DNA from: Nephrocerus scutellatus
Taxonomy: Eukaryota; Arthropoda; Insecta; Diptera; Pipunculidae
Assembly (NCBI GenBank): GCA_947095585.1
Contig: OX352761.1
Span: 78,991,267-79,055,266, forward strand
Direction of reading: 5' to 3'
Length of the DNA stretch: 64,000 nucleotides
Made by a program: the position numbers and the translations under genes. A model generated the notes under the pieces. That model saw only the letters and a program-made list of their open reading frames with translations, ran no database searches and was not told the DNA's origin. Of this stretch, positions 42,600-53,327 are shown one piece after another (positions within the stretch are counted from its first letter, which is position 1; the number at the start of each line of letters is the position of its first letter).

Positions 42600-43445
42600 A
42601 TTCTCAAAAAGTTGCAGAAGTCCTTGCATCAATGTTGATCCGAAATAATCTTCGACACTGAGGTGCTCACAAAATTTCAGCTCTCTGGGTGATGTAGCAC
42701 AATAGTCGACGCGGTCTCCAAAGCGCCATTAGAGACTAAGCTATTCCAAAAATTTTAACTTTCTAGGACGTGTAGAAGGTGTCTATCTCAAAGATAAAGC
42801 CATTTTCCACGTATCACAGGCGGAAACGCGACACGCGGGATCTCCGAAACGCCATTAGAGACTAAGCTATTCCCAAAATTTTAACTTTCTAGGACGTGTA
42901 GAAGGTGGTTAAAAAAAGGTGGGGCCTATTTCACAGTAACCCAATTTTTAACGTATCGCACGCGACTCTCTCGCGGGATCTCAGAAATTGCACTTGACAC
43001 TAAGGTACTTACAAAATTTTATCTCTCTAGGTCATGTAAAAGGTGGAAGAAAAGGATCCCAAAATAGTCAACCCGGTGGGGCCTTTTTCAAGGATTTGCC
43101 AATTTTGCATGCATAACAGGCGCCACACAGGACTCGCGACGTGAGATCTCGACACTCGTTACACGCGGGATCTCAGAAATGGCACTTGACACTAAGATGC
43201 TCATAAAATTTTAGCTCTCTAGGTCATGTGAAAGGTGTTAAGAAAGGAGCTCCAAAACGTCGACGCGGGCGGGGCCTATTTCAAAGATCAACCTATTTTC
43301 CAAGCGACTTGCGACAAGTGTAAGACGCGAGATCTTAAAAATGGCACATGCCACTGAGCTACTCACAAAATTTCAGCTTTCTAGTCATGTGAAGCGTAGT
43401 TAGAAAGGACCTTAAAGAAGTCGACGTGGACTTCAAAATTCCTTA
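42600..43445. repeat. Irregular satellite-like repeats, six copies of a ~50-bp core
   Basis: A core of the form ACTAAG.T.CTCACAAAATTT followed by TAGCTCTCTAGGTCATGT and AAGGTG occurs at about 42652, 42735, 42857, 42990, 43184 and 43347. The cores are evenly conserved but the spacers vary from about 80 to 195 bp and carry GTCGACGCGG, GGGGCCTATTTCA and GCGGGATCTCAGAAAT. No coding frame is visible. The block ends exactly where the R1 Mag fragment starts. Confidence 0.7.
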
Positions 43446-43449
43446 AAAT

Positions 43450-44209
43450 TCGGTAAAACACATATTTGCCAAGCTTGTTACAATTTCTAAATATTTTGGG
43501 TTGCCTAAACACATAGTCACTGATAATGGGCCACCATTCAATTCAAACCTTTTTGAAAAATTTGGTAGAGAAAATCATATTGAAATACTACATTCACCAC
43601 CCGGGGTTCAAATGGCCTAGCCGAGGAGGACAGACGGTAAAAATGTACTTTAAAAAATTTTTGTTGTACTCAAATTTAAAGAAAATGATGACTCAACAAA
43701 AAATTAGATAAGTTATTATTCTCATATAATACCCCAACTGTTGTTACTCTAAAATCTCCTGCGGAAATGTTGTTTCATTATAAACCAAGAACTCATTTGA
43801 TATTATTCATGAGAACAATAAAGAAATTGAAAGTCAAAACAAAAAAAGAAAATAAAGCGAAGAAAGTGACGATGATTTTATATGGATACGAAGATCCAAT
43901 AGAATTACTCCAAATAGATTCGAATATTCAAAGTTTGCAAGCCTAAATTATTAATTAAACTAAATTAAAAGTTTGTAATACATAGGTGATAAATTAAAAC
44001 TGTAAACAATTTTTGTTATAAATACATTGTAATAAATAATATATAAAAATAAATTGTTATTTTAGCATGTAATTGAATTCAAATGATAAATTGCTACAAA
44101 TTAAGTTCAATTAAAAAAAGGGGAAAATGTTGTATATACTTGTAACTTGAGTCACCCTATATTTATATGCTAAATGGTAACGGAGTCATTTAAAGAAAAA
44201 TGTAATCTT
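43450..44209 (+). pseudogene. pol: Mag-type integrase core and LTR start (R1)
   Basis: Pieces of the core are visible (VTDNGPPFNSNLFEKFGREN), but the region before the catalytic Glu has lost several bases and the frame breaks there. A 300-bp deletion flanked by TCATTTGA then removes the C-terminal domain (near 43795). The Lys-rich tail, polypurine tract (to 44127) and the first 82 bp of the LTR (from TGTTGTATATAC, 44128) follow. The rest of the LTR and the satellite are deleted. Confidence 0.75.
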
Positions 44210-44633
44210 CCTCATGACCAAATCGCAGTGGATATTAAATAAGTGACATAACATCTGTTAAAAACGTTACTTAACATCTGTTAAAAAAGTGACATATATT
44301 AAAAAAAAAAAAAACGTTACTTAAAATATGTAAAAAAAGTGACTTAACATCTGTTAAAAAAACGTTACTTACATCTGTTAAATAGTGACATTTAACATTT
44401 GAGTTTTTGAACATGTACCCCTTAAACCTTGTAGTACGACGTTTTCACGTCAAAAACATTTGCAATTCTCTGAGAATTGCTCGCTTCGTTGTTGGATTGG
44501 GAGCACAAATTCTCGCTGAAATGTTTGAGCATAACCGCATGGTGTGAATAATCGAATCGTAATATGTAATGCATATTACAAATAAAAAGGCTAGGTCCGC
44601 CACTAGCGCCATCTAATGAAAGTAATCAGAAGT
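44210..44633 (+). repeat. CTGTTAAAA repeat and palindrome block (R1)
   Basis: It starts with CCTCATGACCAAATCGCAGT, the sequence that follows the satellite in the U units, then the short repeat, the CGACGTTTTCACGTC and GCAATTCTC..GAGAATTGC palindromes, and GCGCCATCTAATG. AATCAGAAGT at 44624-44633 is the left copy of the LINE E target-site duplication. Confidence 0.8.
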
Positions 44634-44860
44634 TTTTTTTTTTGTTTTGTTTTGGGGAAGGAGGAAAATCTTGAAAGAGACCCAATGTGGGTACTGTGGG
44701 ACTCACACCCACTAAAAACCTCCTCCCTTGTTAGTATTAAAACTAGTCTTGATAGGCTAACTATTAATTTTCGTGTCAGTTCTTTGGGATTGTACTAAAT
44801 AATTTTTAACAGTTGGAAACCTAACTAGTTTTCCAGCGCTACTAAAATTTTTTTTTAAAT

Positions 44861-46108
44861 TTAACCCAACTCTAACGGGTTGGTCCGTTTAAGTCGCCTC
44901 ACAACATTTTGATAGTGAAGCAAGCTTGATGCTTCCACATTAACGTGTTGGTTTAGCCGAACTTTATGCTTTGCAGCAAATTTCTTTATTTCCTCCACCA
45001 CTGATGGAATTTTTATGTCTCTATGAATATCAGTATTGCGAACATACCAAGGTGCATTCAGTATATTACGTAGTACTTTGTTTTGAAAAGTTTGGATACT
45101 TTGAAGATTAGACCGCTTAGCACAGCCCCATAGTTGAATACCGTATGTCCACACCGGTTTTAAAATTTGGTTGTAAATCAAAATTTTGTTGTATATCGAT
45201 AATTTTGAGCGCCGTCCAATCAGCCAATACATATTTCTGTATCTGCAATCGAGCTCTTTCCTTTTTATCTTGATGTGTTCTTTCCATCTAAGTTTTGCAT
45301 CTAGTGTCATTCCTAGATATTTTGCTTTATTATCATGTGGAATTACAACGTCGTTTATTTTAACAGGAAGGGTTTCGATTTTCCTATTTGTGAAGTTTAC
45401 GTGGGTAGATTTCACTTCATTTAGTTTAATTTTCCATTTATTGCACCAATTAGAGATCACATTAACAGCTGTTTGTAGTTTATCCGTAGCTTCATTGATG
45501 TTTGAGCCAACAGCCATTACTGAAGTGTCATCTGCAAATGTTGCAAGCATTACATTATCTGTTTGTGGGATCAAGTTTGTGTAAATCAAGTATAGAACTG
45601 GGCCCAATATACTGCCTTGGGGTACTCCTGCATTAATTTCTTTTAATGGAGAGTATTCATTTCCTTGTTTCACTCTAAACGATCTTTCAGATAAATATGA
45701 CTCTAGGATTTCTACATAACCTTTAGGCAAAAAGCAATTAAGTTTATGAATGAGACCTGGATGCCAAACTTTGTCAAAGGCTTGCGCCACATCGAGAAAA
45801 ACTGTGGAGCAGATTTTCTTTTCTTCGAGTGTTTTTTCTATAACATTAGTAATTCGGTGAACCTGTTCTATGCTAGAATGTTTTGCACGGAACCCAAATT
45901 GATGGTTCGGAATAATATTACAACTTTCTATTAAAGGCTGTATTCGATTAAACAATAGTTTTTCAAAAAGTTTAGACATCATGGGAAGCAGCGATATCGG
46001 TCTGTACGATTTAGCTTCATACGCAGGTTTTCCAGGTCTATTTATCATGATAATTTCAGCAACTTTCCATATGCCTGGGACGCACCGGAACTTTAGGGCC
46101 GCATTCAT
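44861..46108 (-). pseudogene. LINE E1 reverse transcriptase, N-terminally truncated
   Basis: A 415-codon open stretch reads RPGKPAYEAKSYRPISLLP, HQFGFRAKHSSIEQ, TVFLDVAQAFDKVWHPGL (motif A), AGVPQGSILGPVLYLIYTN (motif B) and FADDTSVMAVG (motif C, FADD at 45527-45538). The thumb and C-terminal LRNILNAPWYVRNTDIHRDI complete it, typical of the Jockey clade. It is open to its natural stop, so the RT core is well preserved, but the fingers and endonuclease are missing. Confidence 0.9.
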
Positions 46109-46125
46109 TATATAACTTAACCATG

Positions 46126-47296
46126 TTAAAGCTTTGGATGGGAGATTCTTAAATTCTTCTGCTTACCTGCACATCTGACACAATTAGCTTCTCTTTTGCA
46201 AAATTTCACTGTGTGGCCGAAGCGTTGGCATCTCTTACATTGAGGAATTTCTCTATTCCTTCTTTTGGCTTCCATTTTAACTTTCATATGAAGAATATGT
46301 CTAATATCAAATTTTTTCCTACTATCCTCCATGTTATCAAAGCATGAAAGCATAAAAAGTGGTAATGGAACTAGTTGGCTTCCATTTTCTTTCACTTTCT
46401 TCGTGACATTAACCACATTAATTATGTTGAACCCTTTATTACTAAGCTCTTCCTTACTTAGATTTCTGTAATCGTCTTAATCATCCACGTTGATCTTAAG
46501 TTGCTTATTATTCAGCAGCTTTATTTCGGGTTTAATGTTTTTTTCGCTCAGCATTTTTTTCACTACGTTGAAGTCATCTACGTTACTAAGAATTACCGGA
46601 GGAGGTTTAACACTTTCTTGTAGGCTTTTCATTTTGGACAGGTTTTTCTACTAGTAATTTGTTCCTTATAGGTTGAGGTTGCCCGTTATTAGTTTCCTTC
46701 TCTGAAGTACTGATGTTAACTTCTGGTGAGCTGCTCGCTTTTCTTTTCTTATGATTCTTTTTTGTTTTCTTCAAGACCCAATCAGTTTCACGCGTAAGTT
46801 CCTCCTCATCAGTAACGTACTGAGGATAAGTTTCAACTTCCATTTCGTTGCCTGATTCATTTCGTTGCTGAAGTTCATACGAAAGCTTGAGGTTATCAGC
46901 TTTCAACTGAGCAATTTCTTTTTTAAGCTCTTCAACAATGAGCTCCAATGCACTAATTTTATTGCTTGTAGCAGAGTTTTGTGCTACATTTTCTTTCTCC
47001 TGAGAAGTCACAGTCTCATTTAATTCGATCCCATCAGCTTGGGAAGATTTCACTTTTATGTATGATTTACTTTCACTGACACTACGATCCTTTTTGTTGA
47101 AAGGATTAAACAGATTTTCATGTTTCTGATGTGTTGTTTTTATAGTTGGTGATCTTAGTATACTCGGTTTTCTCTGAAATGGATTTTCATCATCCTTATT
47201 ACGCAATGGTTGGTCCCCCCCAGAATCCGTGAAGGATGGATTCACCAGATTGTCTGGCTTACCATCTGGGGTAATAATTCCTTTCGTTTTACTCAT
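46126..47296 (-). pseudogene. LINE E1 ORF1 (gag-like), frameshifted
   Basis: The ATG at 47294-47296 opens MSKTKGIITPDG, a Ser/Lys-rich N-terminus with a coiled coil (ALELIVEELKKEIAQLKADN). A frameshift near 46610 and a deletion near 46445 break the middle. The knuckle CKRCQRFGHTVKFC is intact; the next knuckle begins CVRCAGKQ and is cut at the deletion junction near 46155. ORF1 would bind the LINE RNA. It lacks KEAGP residues present in E2 near the N-terminus. Confidence 0.8.
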
Positions 47297-47460
47297 TGCA
47301 GTTAGTTATATCGGGGTACCACCCCTAGTTGGTTTTGGTCCACGGGTGGTATTTTATTTCCCACCTACCCGCCGGCAAGCCGGTGAGGGCATTCCCCTAT
47401 CCGCCACCTGGGGACGCGCCCGATGGGAGATCCCAACAACTCCTCACGAGAATCAGAAGT

Positions 47461-47682
47461 GGCTATATAAATGAATGCTCATCATCGAAATACAATTCTG
47501 AAGTGCATCCCCATACAAAACGGAAATTTTTATTTTCTCGAATTTCCGACTTTTCCTTTGGGGCTTTCCTAAAGCACCCTAGTATTGAGACGAACAAAAA
47601 AAAAGGATCATCCAAACCGGACAAGCCTTTCTCAAGTTTTTTCGAGACTACCGCACGGCAATTAATTTTTATATATAGAGAG
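47461..47682 (+). repeat. TATA-like block of the mosaic (R1)
   Basis: GGCTATATAAATGAATGC continues the block cut by LINE E. It ends near 47672 where ATTAATTTTTAT joins ATATAGAGAGC, so the CpG-rich repeat and hairpin cluster of the U units are deleted here and in R2. Confidence 0.75.
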
Positions 47683-48740
47683 CTAATGCAATCTTCCCAT
47701 TTCCTCATATGCCTTTCTATTGCCCATATGCAATGATGTAAGTGTTGTTGAATTTAAATCTTCAAGCCAAAGTCCTTCGATTAATCGAACTCGACGTAAA
47801 GTTACGTACGCCTGTCCTGGTGCAAACATTTTCGATTCAAAATAGATGACGGCACGATCAACTGTAGTTCCTTGCATTTTTTGCACTGTTGATGGCCAAG
47901 GTAAAGTCAACGGTAGCATTTGTCTTTCTGCAGTTCCATAAGAATATTTTGCTTGGAATTGTACCTTCATCGGGTCATTCTTTTGATTCCAAAATTGAAT
48001 TGTACTGATGGAATGTCTTCTGACCTCTTCGGAAGTGTGGCCAGATAATTCCGAAAACTTCGCCCATCGCACCATTGATTAATCCCTTACTTGTGTCCAC
48101 ATTGTAATGAAGCATTCCTTTTGTACCAGTGAAGAGTGTCATTTTCTTTGATAATGTTCCAGTTTCGTTGATGTCAATTGAAATCACTTTTTCCAAGTCA
48201 GCAATTTTCAAGTTGCGATCGGTGCCAATAATCCTGTCTTGAACAGTGACTGTGACCAAAATATTCTAGGACTACGCGATTGTATCTATCGACTTGATTA
48301 ATTGTTGAATATATCCGTAGAGCTCTCCCAACAGCGAAATCGCCAATGTTGCTTCCTTCCAATTAAGTCAAAAGCATCTGAATGTAGTGTCTTTTGACCT
48401 TGCCCACTCGCAAGTCATTTTGAAAATCGAAAAAAGTTCAGGGTGACACAACTTTTTTGTCTTGTCTTTCTGACTTTATTATTTTGTATGAAATTGCAGA
48501 AAGAAAACTCAAGCCACAAATGAGTTGCTGGCTGCATGCGGTTTAGTTGATGGAAAACGGTACTTCCTCTTACTGGTTGTAATTGCAAAAGATCGCCTAA
48601 TATCAACATATTCAGTCCTTGCTGGGTTTCAATTGTTTCAAGCGCTGATCAATCATGCACAGTATCTCGTACGATACCATTGAAATGTCATCATTGATGA
48701 GAAATTGCACATTCTTCCACTGCATTTTCATATGACGCAA
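47683..48740 (-). pseudogene. Helitron-type helicase, C-terminal two thirds (R1)
   Basis: Without LINE D this copy reads across the insertion site: KNVQFLINDDISMVSYEILC, with motif II as DD (48687-48692) in place of the usual DE. Motif III (LGDLLQLQPVRG), the middle part (DRIIGTDRNLKIADLEK, LHYNVDTSKGLINGAMGEV) and C-terminal QKMQGTTVDRAVIYFE and GQAYVTLRRVR follow. It needs at least three frames. At the high end it changes into element F sequence at AACGAATTT near 48750. Confidence 0.8.
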
Positions 48741-49266
48741 GGAACGAATTTAAAAAGGAATTTAGCTCCGCAACCCATGCGCCCACAAAACCCAAACTCG
48801 TTTCCGGTACGAAACTTTAACGCGGGTCCTCCCAATAGGCAATACCCAGCTCATCAATTCTATCCTACTCAACAAATACAAAAACCTTATCACTCATCCC
48901 AACCTAACCAGGGATTTAGTCGCAACCAAAATAACCCCAAGCAGAGAGCCTTTCCAAATCGTTATCAAACTAACCATGAACATTCTAAACTCTGTCCAAG
49001 TCAAAATCAAACAGTTGACTTCTCCAACAGTAAATGCCCTTAATGTTAAAACCGACCACATGACAGTGACACAGCAAAATCTTTTAAATTCGGTTGTTAA
49101 TAACTTCCCAAACTTATTTTTTGAACCTAATGAGAAACTAACCTTTACTACAAAGGTCGTTGGAGAAATCCGAACCTCAACCGATTCACCTATTTATAGT
49201 AAATACTACCCCTTCCCAATGTCACTTAAATCCGATGTAGAGAGACAGATTCAAGAGCTGTTATAG
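48705..49266 (+). pseudogene. Element F1 gag C-terminus joined to RT N-terminus
   Basis: The first part is Gln/Asn/Pro-rich (PPNRQYPAHQFYPTQQIQKP), the gag tail of gypsy-type elements. The open frame includes some helicase sequence at its start, which is chimeric. After the deletion joint near 48975 the second frame carries the pre-RT segment and RT fingers (VGEIRTSTDSPIYSKYYPFP, SLKSDVERQIQELL), ending at a TAG (49264) where F2 has Glu. Confidence 0.7.
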
Positions 49267-49638
49267 CATGGAATCATTAGACGCTCCAGATCCCCATATA
49301 ACTCTCCGGTATGGGTCGTACCGAAGAAGCCAGACTCCACAGGCAAAAAACAAATACAGAATGGTGATCGACTACAGGAAGCTTAACAGCGTTACAAGGA
49401 ATCTGACATCGAAAAAACAGCTTTTTCCATAAACAATGGTAAATTCGAGTTCACTAGACTTCCATTTGGACTCAAGAATGCGCCATCAATTTTTTAAAGG
49501 GCACTTGACGACATCTTGCGATAGCATATATGACAAACTTGCTATGTCTATATTGACGACATAGTAATATTCAGCAAGACTGAAAGTGATCATGCCCGGC
49601 ACATAAAGGACATTTTTAAAACACTTTATGATGCAAAT
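49267..49638 (+). pseudogene. pol: Element F1 RT palm, motif A region deleted
   Basis: It reads [20 protein letters not shown], then a frameshift at [13 protein letters not shown] (the [12 protein letters not shown] segment in another frame). The text jumps from there to [20 protein letters not shown] and [12 protein letters not shown] with a stop where FQR is expected, so the LDLxxGFHQ motif is absent. Motif C reads YIDD at 49549-49560. No catalytic RT could be made. Confidence 0.75.
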
Positions 49639-50361
49639 ATGAAGGTGCAATTGGATAAACGCCATTTTTTCCAAAAGGAAGTCGAATTCTTGGGATTCAT
49701 CATATCATCAGAGGGAATTATGACGAACCCCGCAAAGGTCGAAGCGATAAAAAACTTCCCATTACCCCAAACTCTGAAAGATTTGCGTTCCTTCCTTGGA
49801 CTTTCCGGCTATTATCGCCGCTTTATTAAGGATTACGCAAAGCTTGCGAAACCCTTAACTACCCTTCTAAGAGGGGAGGAAGGACGTATGTCCAAGACAC
49901 AATCGGCTAGAAAACAAATTTTTCTCGACCCCGCAGCTATGGACGCCTTCCTTAAAACTGAAATATCCCAAATCCGGACACACCTAACTAGACTTATGCC
50001 TAAAACTAAAATTAAAAGGTCACTGGATTTTCTAGGCAGTGCCTGGAAATTTATAGCTGGAAGCCCCAATGGGCACGATTTTGATATTATAACCGAAAAA
50101 ATAAATAATGTCTTAAGAAACAATAACAATCAGATTGTTATAAATAAAATGCCTGTCAACAAAATTGAGGAAATTGTTAACATTACAAATGAAATAAATA
50201 AGCAAATAGATGATAGCGATAAGTTTAAGGATGAATTATTCTTAAATATAGAACTAAAACTAGGATTAGTAAAAGAAGAAATTATAAACATAGAATACGC
50301 AATACACCGGGCCAAGGCCAATATCGTTAACACGTACATCCTCTCGAATAAATACAATTGA
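49639..50361 (+). pseudogene. Element F1 RT connection fused in frame to envelope
   Basis: Residues 1 to about 108 are the RT thumb/connection (FFQKEVEFLGFIISSEGIMT, LRSFLGLSGYYRRFIKDYAK). The reading then passes without a frame change into an envelope segment: a basic KTKIKR site, SLDFLGSAWKFIAGSPNG just after it (fusion-peptide-like) and a long helical Asn/Lys/Glu-rich stretch. RNase H, integrase and the envelope N-terminus are missing between. The same fusion is present in F2, so the deletion predates the duplication. It is a relic, not a working envelope. Confidence 0.8.
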
Positions 50362-51140
50362 AGAAATTCTAATTAAAGAAAGCATGCCTTACGTCAATGT
50401 GTTAGAGGCATTAGAATTCGCACAAATAAAGATTGCTTCCAATAGTTCATTGATTCTTTATATTATAAGTTTACCTACTACATCCATATAATCCTGTAAA
50501 ACCAATTTAATTAAAGCCGTAAAAAAAGGCAAAACCATTAAAAAAAAATCCATACGAGAATTTACTAGAGTGCAAAAGCAAAATATACGGAGTCCTGTCC
50601 TCCTGTATATAACAGACTATCTGTATGTCCTAGGAATAGTATTATAGATATAAGCAATTCATCGTACATCCCACACCTACTCAAGAGTCGAGCTCCGAAC
50701 TGTACGGAAGTCAACAATCAACATATCCCAACACTTGAAGAAATCGCCCAAGGCATCCTTTTTTTGAATCAATACACCGGACCCATCGAAATTGATAATG
50801 AGACAGTGCAGTTGGATGGAACTTACATCATTCATTTCCGTAACGCATCAATAAGGGTACAGAGCGAAATTTTTGAGGCAACTGAGATGTCTTCATACAA
50901 ACCACTACCAGCTGTTCTACAACCTTCTTCTATCAAACAAGACGCAGAGGAAGTACTTTCACTCCAGATGATAAAGGAACTACAGGCTAATAATTCACAG
51001 CACATTTACGCCTTGAATAATTACAGCAACTTAGCCGTTTTTTCCACATACCAATACCATACCATACCACATACCAAACACAGAACCAATAGTTGACCAA
51101 TAGTGTAAGTTAGTTCTAATTTGCTTAAAGAATAAAGAGG
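50362..51140 (+). pseudogene. env: Element F1 envelope C-terminal region, broken
   Basis: Scattered frames continue the ectodomain after a stop at 50361. The longest, near 50764-51096, reads QYTGPIEIDNETVQLDGTYI and IIHFRNASIRVQSEIFEAT, with an N-x-S glycosylation-like site, consistent with the membrane-proximal ectodomain of gypsy-type envelopes. The part beyond the match to F2 cannot be checked because F2 leaves the window. I do not see a clear membrane anchor or LTR before LINE G begins. Confidence 0.6.
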
Positions 51141-51150
51141 TACTGCCTCA

Positions 51151-52217
51151 CTAAAAAAGTATTTTTTTTAAACAGTTAAACTTGTAATAACTTAATTTGT
51201 ATGTACCGGTGATTTGGCTCGATTTCCTCGCTTCACAGTCCTTGCATCTCAGGACTTGGATAAGTCTCCTCGCCATTTGGAACAAGTGGTCGGTTATTGG
51301 CAGCAGACCTGCTACTTTGTAAAGTCTTGCAGTCGACACAAATTTATAGCTTCCTTTCAAAAAGGGATATCTTCTTCATCGTTGTTGGTGAGACGGTGAA
51401 CCATATGGGATAGCCATAGGTTATCACTGGCCTGATGAGCTGCTTGTAAATGAGCAGCCTGGTGTTGTTAGACAGTCCGTTTCGTCTTTTTAGTAGCGGG
51501 TGCACCAAATGAAGAGCGTAGTACGCTTTTTTCATTGTTTTATCGATGTGAGAGTTAAACTTGAGCCTCTCAGTAAAGTTGATTCCCAGGTACTTAGTCT
51601 CTGACTTGGTGTTTACTGTCGTGTTATCCGGAAGGGTAATTTTTAAGGCTATGCACCGCCTTGCGATTTTTCTTATCCTTGTTTCGGTTGCTGGTACTCG
51701 GAAGCAGATGAGTTCCATTTTGTTGGCGTTGATCTTCAGTCCCCACTTCAGGTAGTACTCCCAAAGATTTCGGAGGTGTTCCTCCACTCTTCGGGCAGCT
51801 ATCTCAGGGGAGCGTGAAACGGCATACGTGATGGAGTCATCCGCGAAAAGCATGGTCCTTGCTCCGGCTGTATTGGTGGGTTGATCCTCCGTAAAGATGC
51901 TTAATAGGACTGGTCCAAGTCTGGAGCCCTGGGGAACTCCGGCTTTAATCCTTTTCCTTGTCGATAGGCTTCCGTACAAAAAAGACCCTGTTAAAAAGAA
52001 AATTTTTAATTATTTTAACAATATAATTGGGGAAACCAAATCTAATAAGTTTGTACAGAAGCCCGTTTGTCCAGACGCTATCGATGTCTAACAAACAGGC
52101 TACTGTACTACTTTTGACATTCAGTCCTCGAGTGACGTCACTGTGAAGCTTCATCAGAGGGTGTGCTTTTCTCGAAAGCCGAACTGAAAGGAAGGAATTA
52201 GATTTCTTTCCGAGCAA
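51151..52217 (-). pseudogene. LINE G reverse transcriptase, C-terminal part
   Basis: The piece with ACLLDIDSVWTNGLLYKLI is motif A (usual reading LDxxxAFDxVWxxGL, so several residues are altered). Then come AGVPQGSRLGPVLLSIFTED (motif B), LFADDSITYAVS (motif C, FADD at 51836-51847) and the thumb with KYLGINFTERLKFNSHIDKT and ITYGYPIW. A frameshift near 51970 and another near 51345 interrupt it. The C-terminal part runs to about 51151. Confidence 0.8.
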
Positions 52218-52256
52218 AAGGCATTGATCTTTTTACGGATCAAAGACTCCAATACT

Positions 52257-53230
52257 TTACTGATACAACACAGTAAATCTATGGGGCGGTAACCAGTTAC
52301 ACTGGAGCGGTCGGTTCTCTTCGGTACTGGTACTACTTTGGCTACCTGTACCTGTTGTCTGCAAAGTATCCGTTGTTAAGGCAATTGTTGAATATGATAC
52401 CCGGCAGCTTTTTAAGCAGGAAATTTGAAATCCCGTCAGTGCCCGATGATTTTTTAGAGTTTCCACTCATAATTAAATCACTGACAACAGCTGTCCCTGC
52501 AAACATATCCACGTCTACGGGTGCATTTGAATTGCACTTCAAAATTTCTTGGGGAAGTGGTGTCTTCCACAAGACTTTCAACTTGCTTTATGAATTCTGG
52601 AAGATGAGTTGGTGGTCGGTCTGTAAAGCTCCTTTCGAAATGACAGGCAAAGGCTTCGGCTTTTTCAACAGAACTGGATGCTACTTGCTCTCCAAACGTG
52701 ATACTTTCTGGAATAGAAATACGTTTTCCGATCACAGAATTTAGCTTTTTAAAAGCATCCGGGCCTGGTTTAATGTTCCGAAGTCGTTTGGTCAGTTCAT
52801 CTTCTTGGTAACTTCGCAAAGCTTGACGAAGCATGATTACTGTACAACACAGTTGCGAAAATACAGACTGATATTTGTCATTAACTGTGTTTAGAGTCCT
52901 GTTGAAGATCCTCTGAAGGCGTTTTCTAAGCCTTTGCTTGTGAGCATATATTGCCTGAATATTCTCATGTAGATGTTGAAAGCGATCCCTGCTAGAACAG
53001 TTTTCTGCCGATCTATGGCTGTGTTCACTGAAGTCGCGAAATTTTTGATAGCATCATCAATTTCGTTATTCTCCATGATTTCTACAAGCCACTGGAATTT
53101 GAAGTCCAGCTTCGACTTCTGATCTAAACCGGTTCCAGTTTATTTTCGCAAAGTTGATGTGTAGTTCAGGTGTTGGGGTAACTTGAACAATGGGTTTCAC
53201 CTTGTGAGATTAGTTTCCTGTAAAAGAAGA
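52257..53230 (-). pseudogene. LINE G: endonuclease remnant, linker and RT fingers
   Basis: Near 53230 the strand reads LLLQETNLT, the first endonuclease motif with its Glu, and then goes at once to HINFAKINWNRFRSEVE, the region just after the endonuclease. Thus about 180 residues are missing. The linker (AIKNFATSVNTAIDRQKTVL) and the pre-RT region (ALRSYQEDELTKRLRNIKPG, KSSGTDGISNFLLKKLPG, KSCRVSYSTIALTTDTL in another frame) follow with several frameshifts. Confidence 0.7.
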
Positions 53231-53327
53231 ATGTCAGGTTTATTAGTTTTAATAAATAATTTTAGTGTGATACGCCTAGCTAACGAATAAATAGAGTTTA
53301 CATTATATGAGAATATACTTATCCTGC

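Larger units (their letters stand above)
44634..47450 (-). mobile_element. LINE E1 (Jockey-type), endonuclease region deleted
   Basis: Flanked by AATCAGAAGT at 44624-44633 and 47451-47460. The minus strand runs: 5' UTR of about 150 bp, ORF1, RT, short 3' UTR and a poly-A end (T-run on plus at 44634). ORF1 joins RT directly; the second knuckle, the whole endonuclease and the front of RT are missing. Compared with E2 this copy has lost a further 300 or so bp of RT and about 120 bp of ORF1. Confidence 0.9.
43450..51140 (+). other. Large mosaic copy R1
   Basis: R1 matches R2 (54416-64000) from TCGGTAAAACACAT onward: Mag integrase core, truncated LTR, CTGTTAAAA/palindrome block, LINE E, TATA-like block, helicase and env-bearing LTR element F. 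The LTR-to-palindrome joint (TGTAATCTTCCTCATGACC, 44210) is shared by R1 and R2 and absent from U1-U4. Private R1 changes include a deletion in the integrase, a larger deletion in LINE E and a 633-bp deletion in F. Confidence 0.85.
48745..51140 (+). mobile_element. LTR element F1 (gypsy/errantivirus-like, env-bearing), deleted
   Basis: Plus-strand order: gag C-terminus, RT pieces, RT connection fused to env, env C-terminus. The protease part is removed by a 633-bp deletion specific to this copy. RT lacks the motif A region, and RNase H and integrase are absent in both copies. No LTR is recognisable at either end. Env makes this the only element in the window with a virus-like envelope gene. 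Confidence 0.8.

Noticed and set aside
47229..47474. Pro/Arg-rich ORF on the plus strand at the LINE E 5' end
   Set aside because: It is antisense to the 5' UTR and ORF1 start of LINE E and crosses its target-site duplication.
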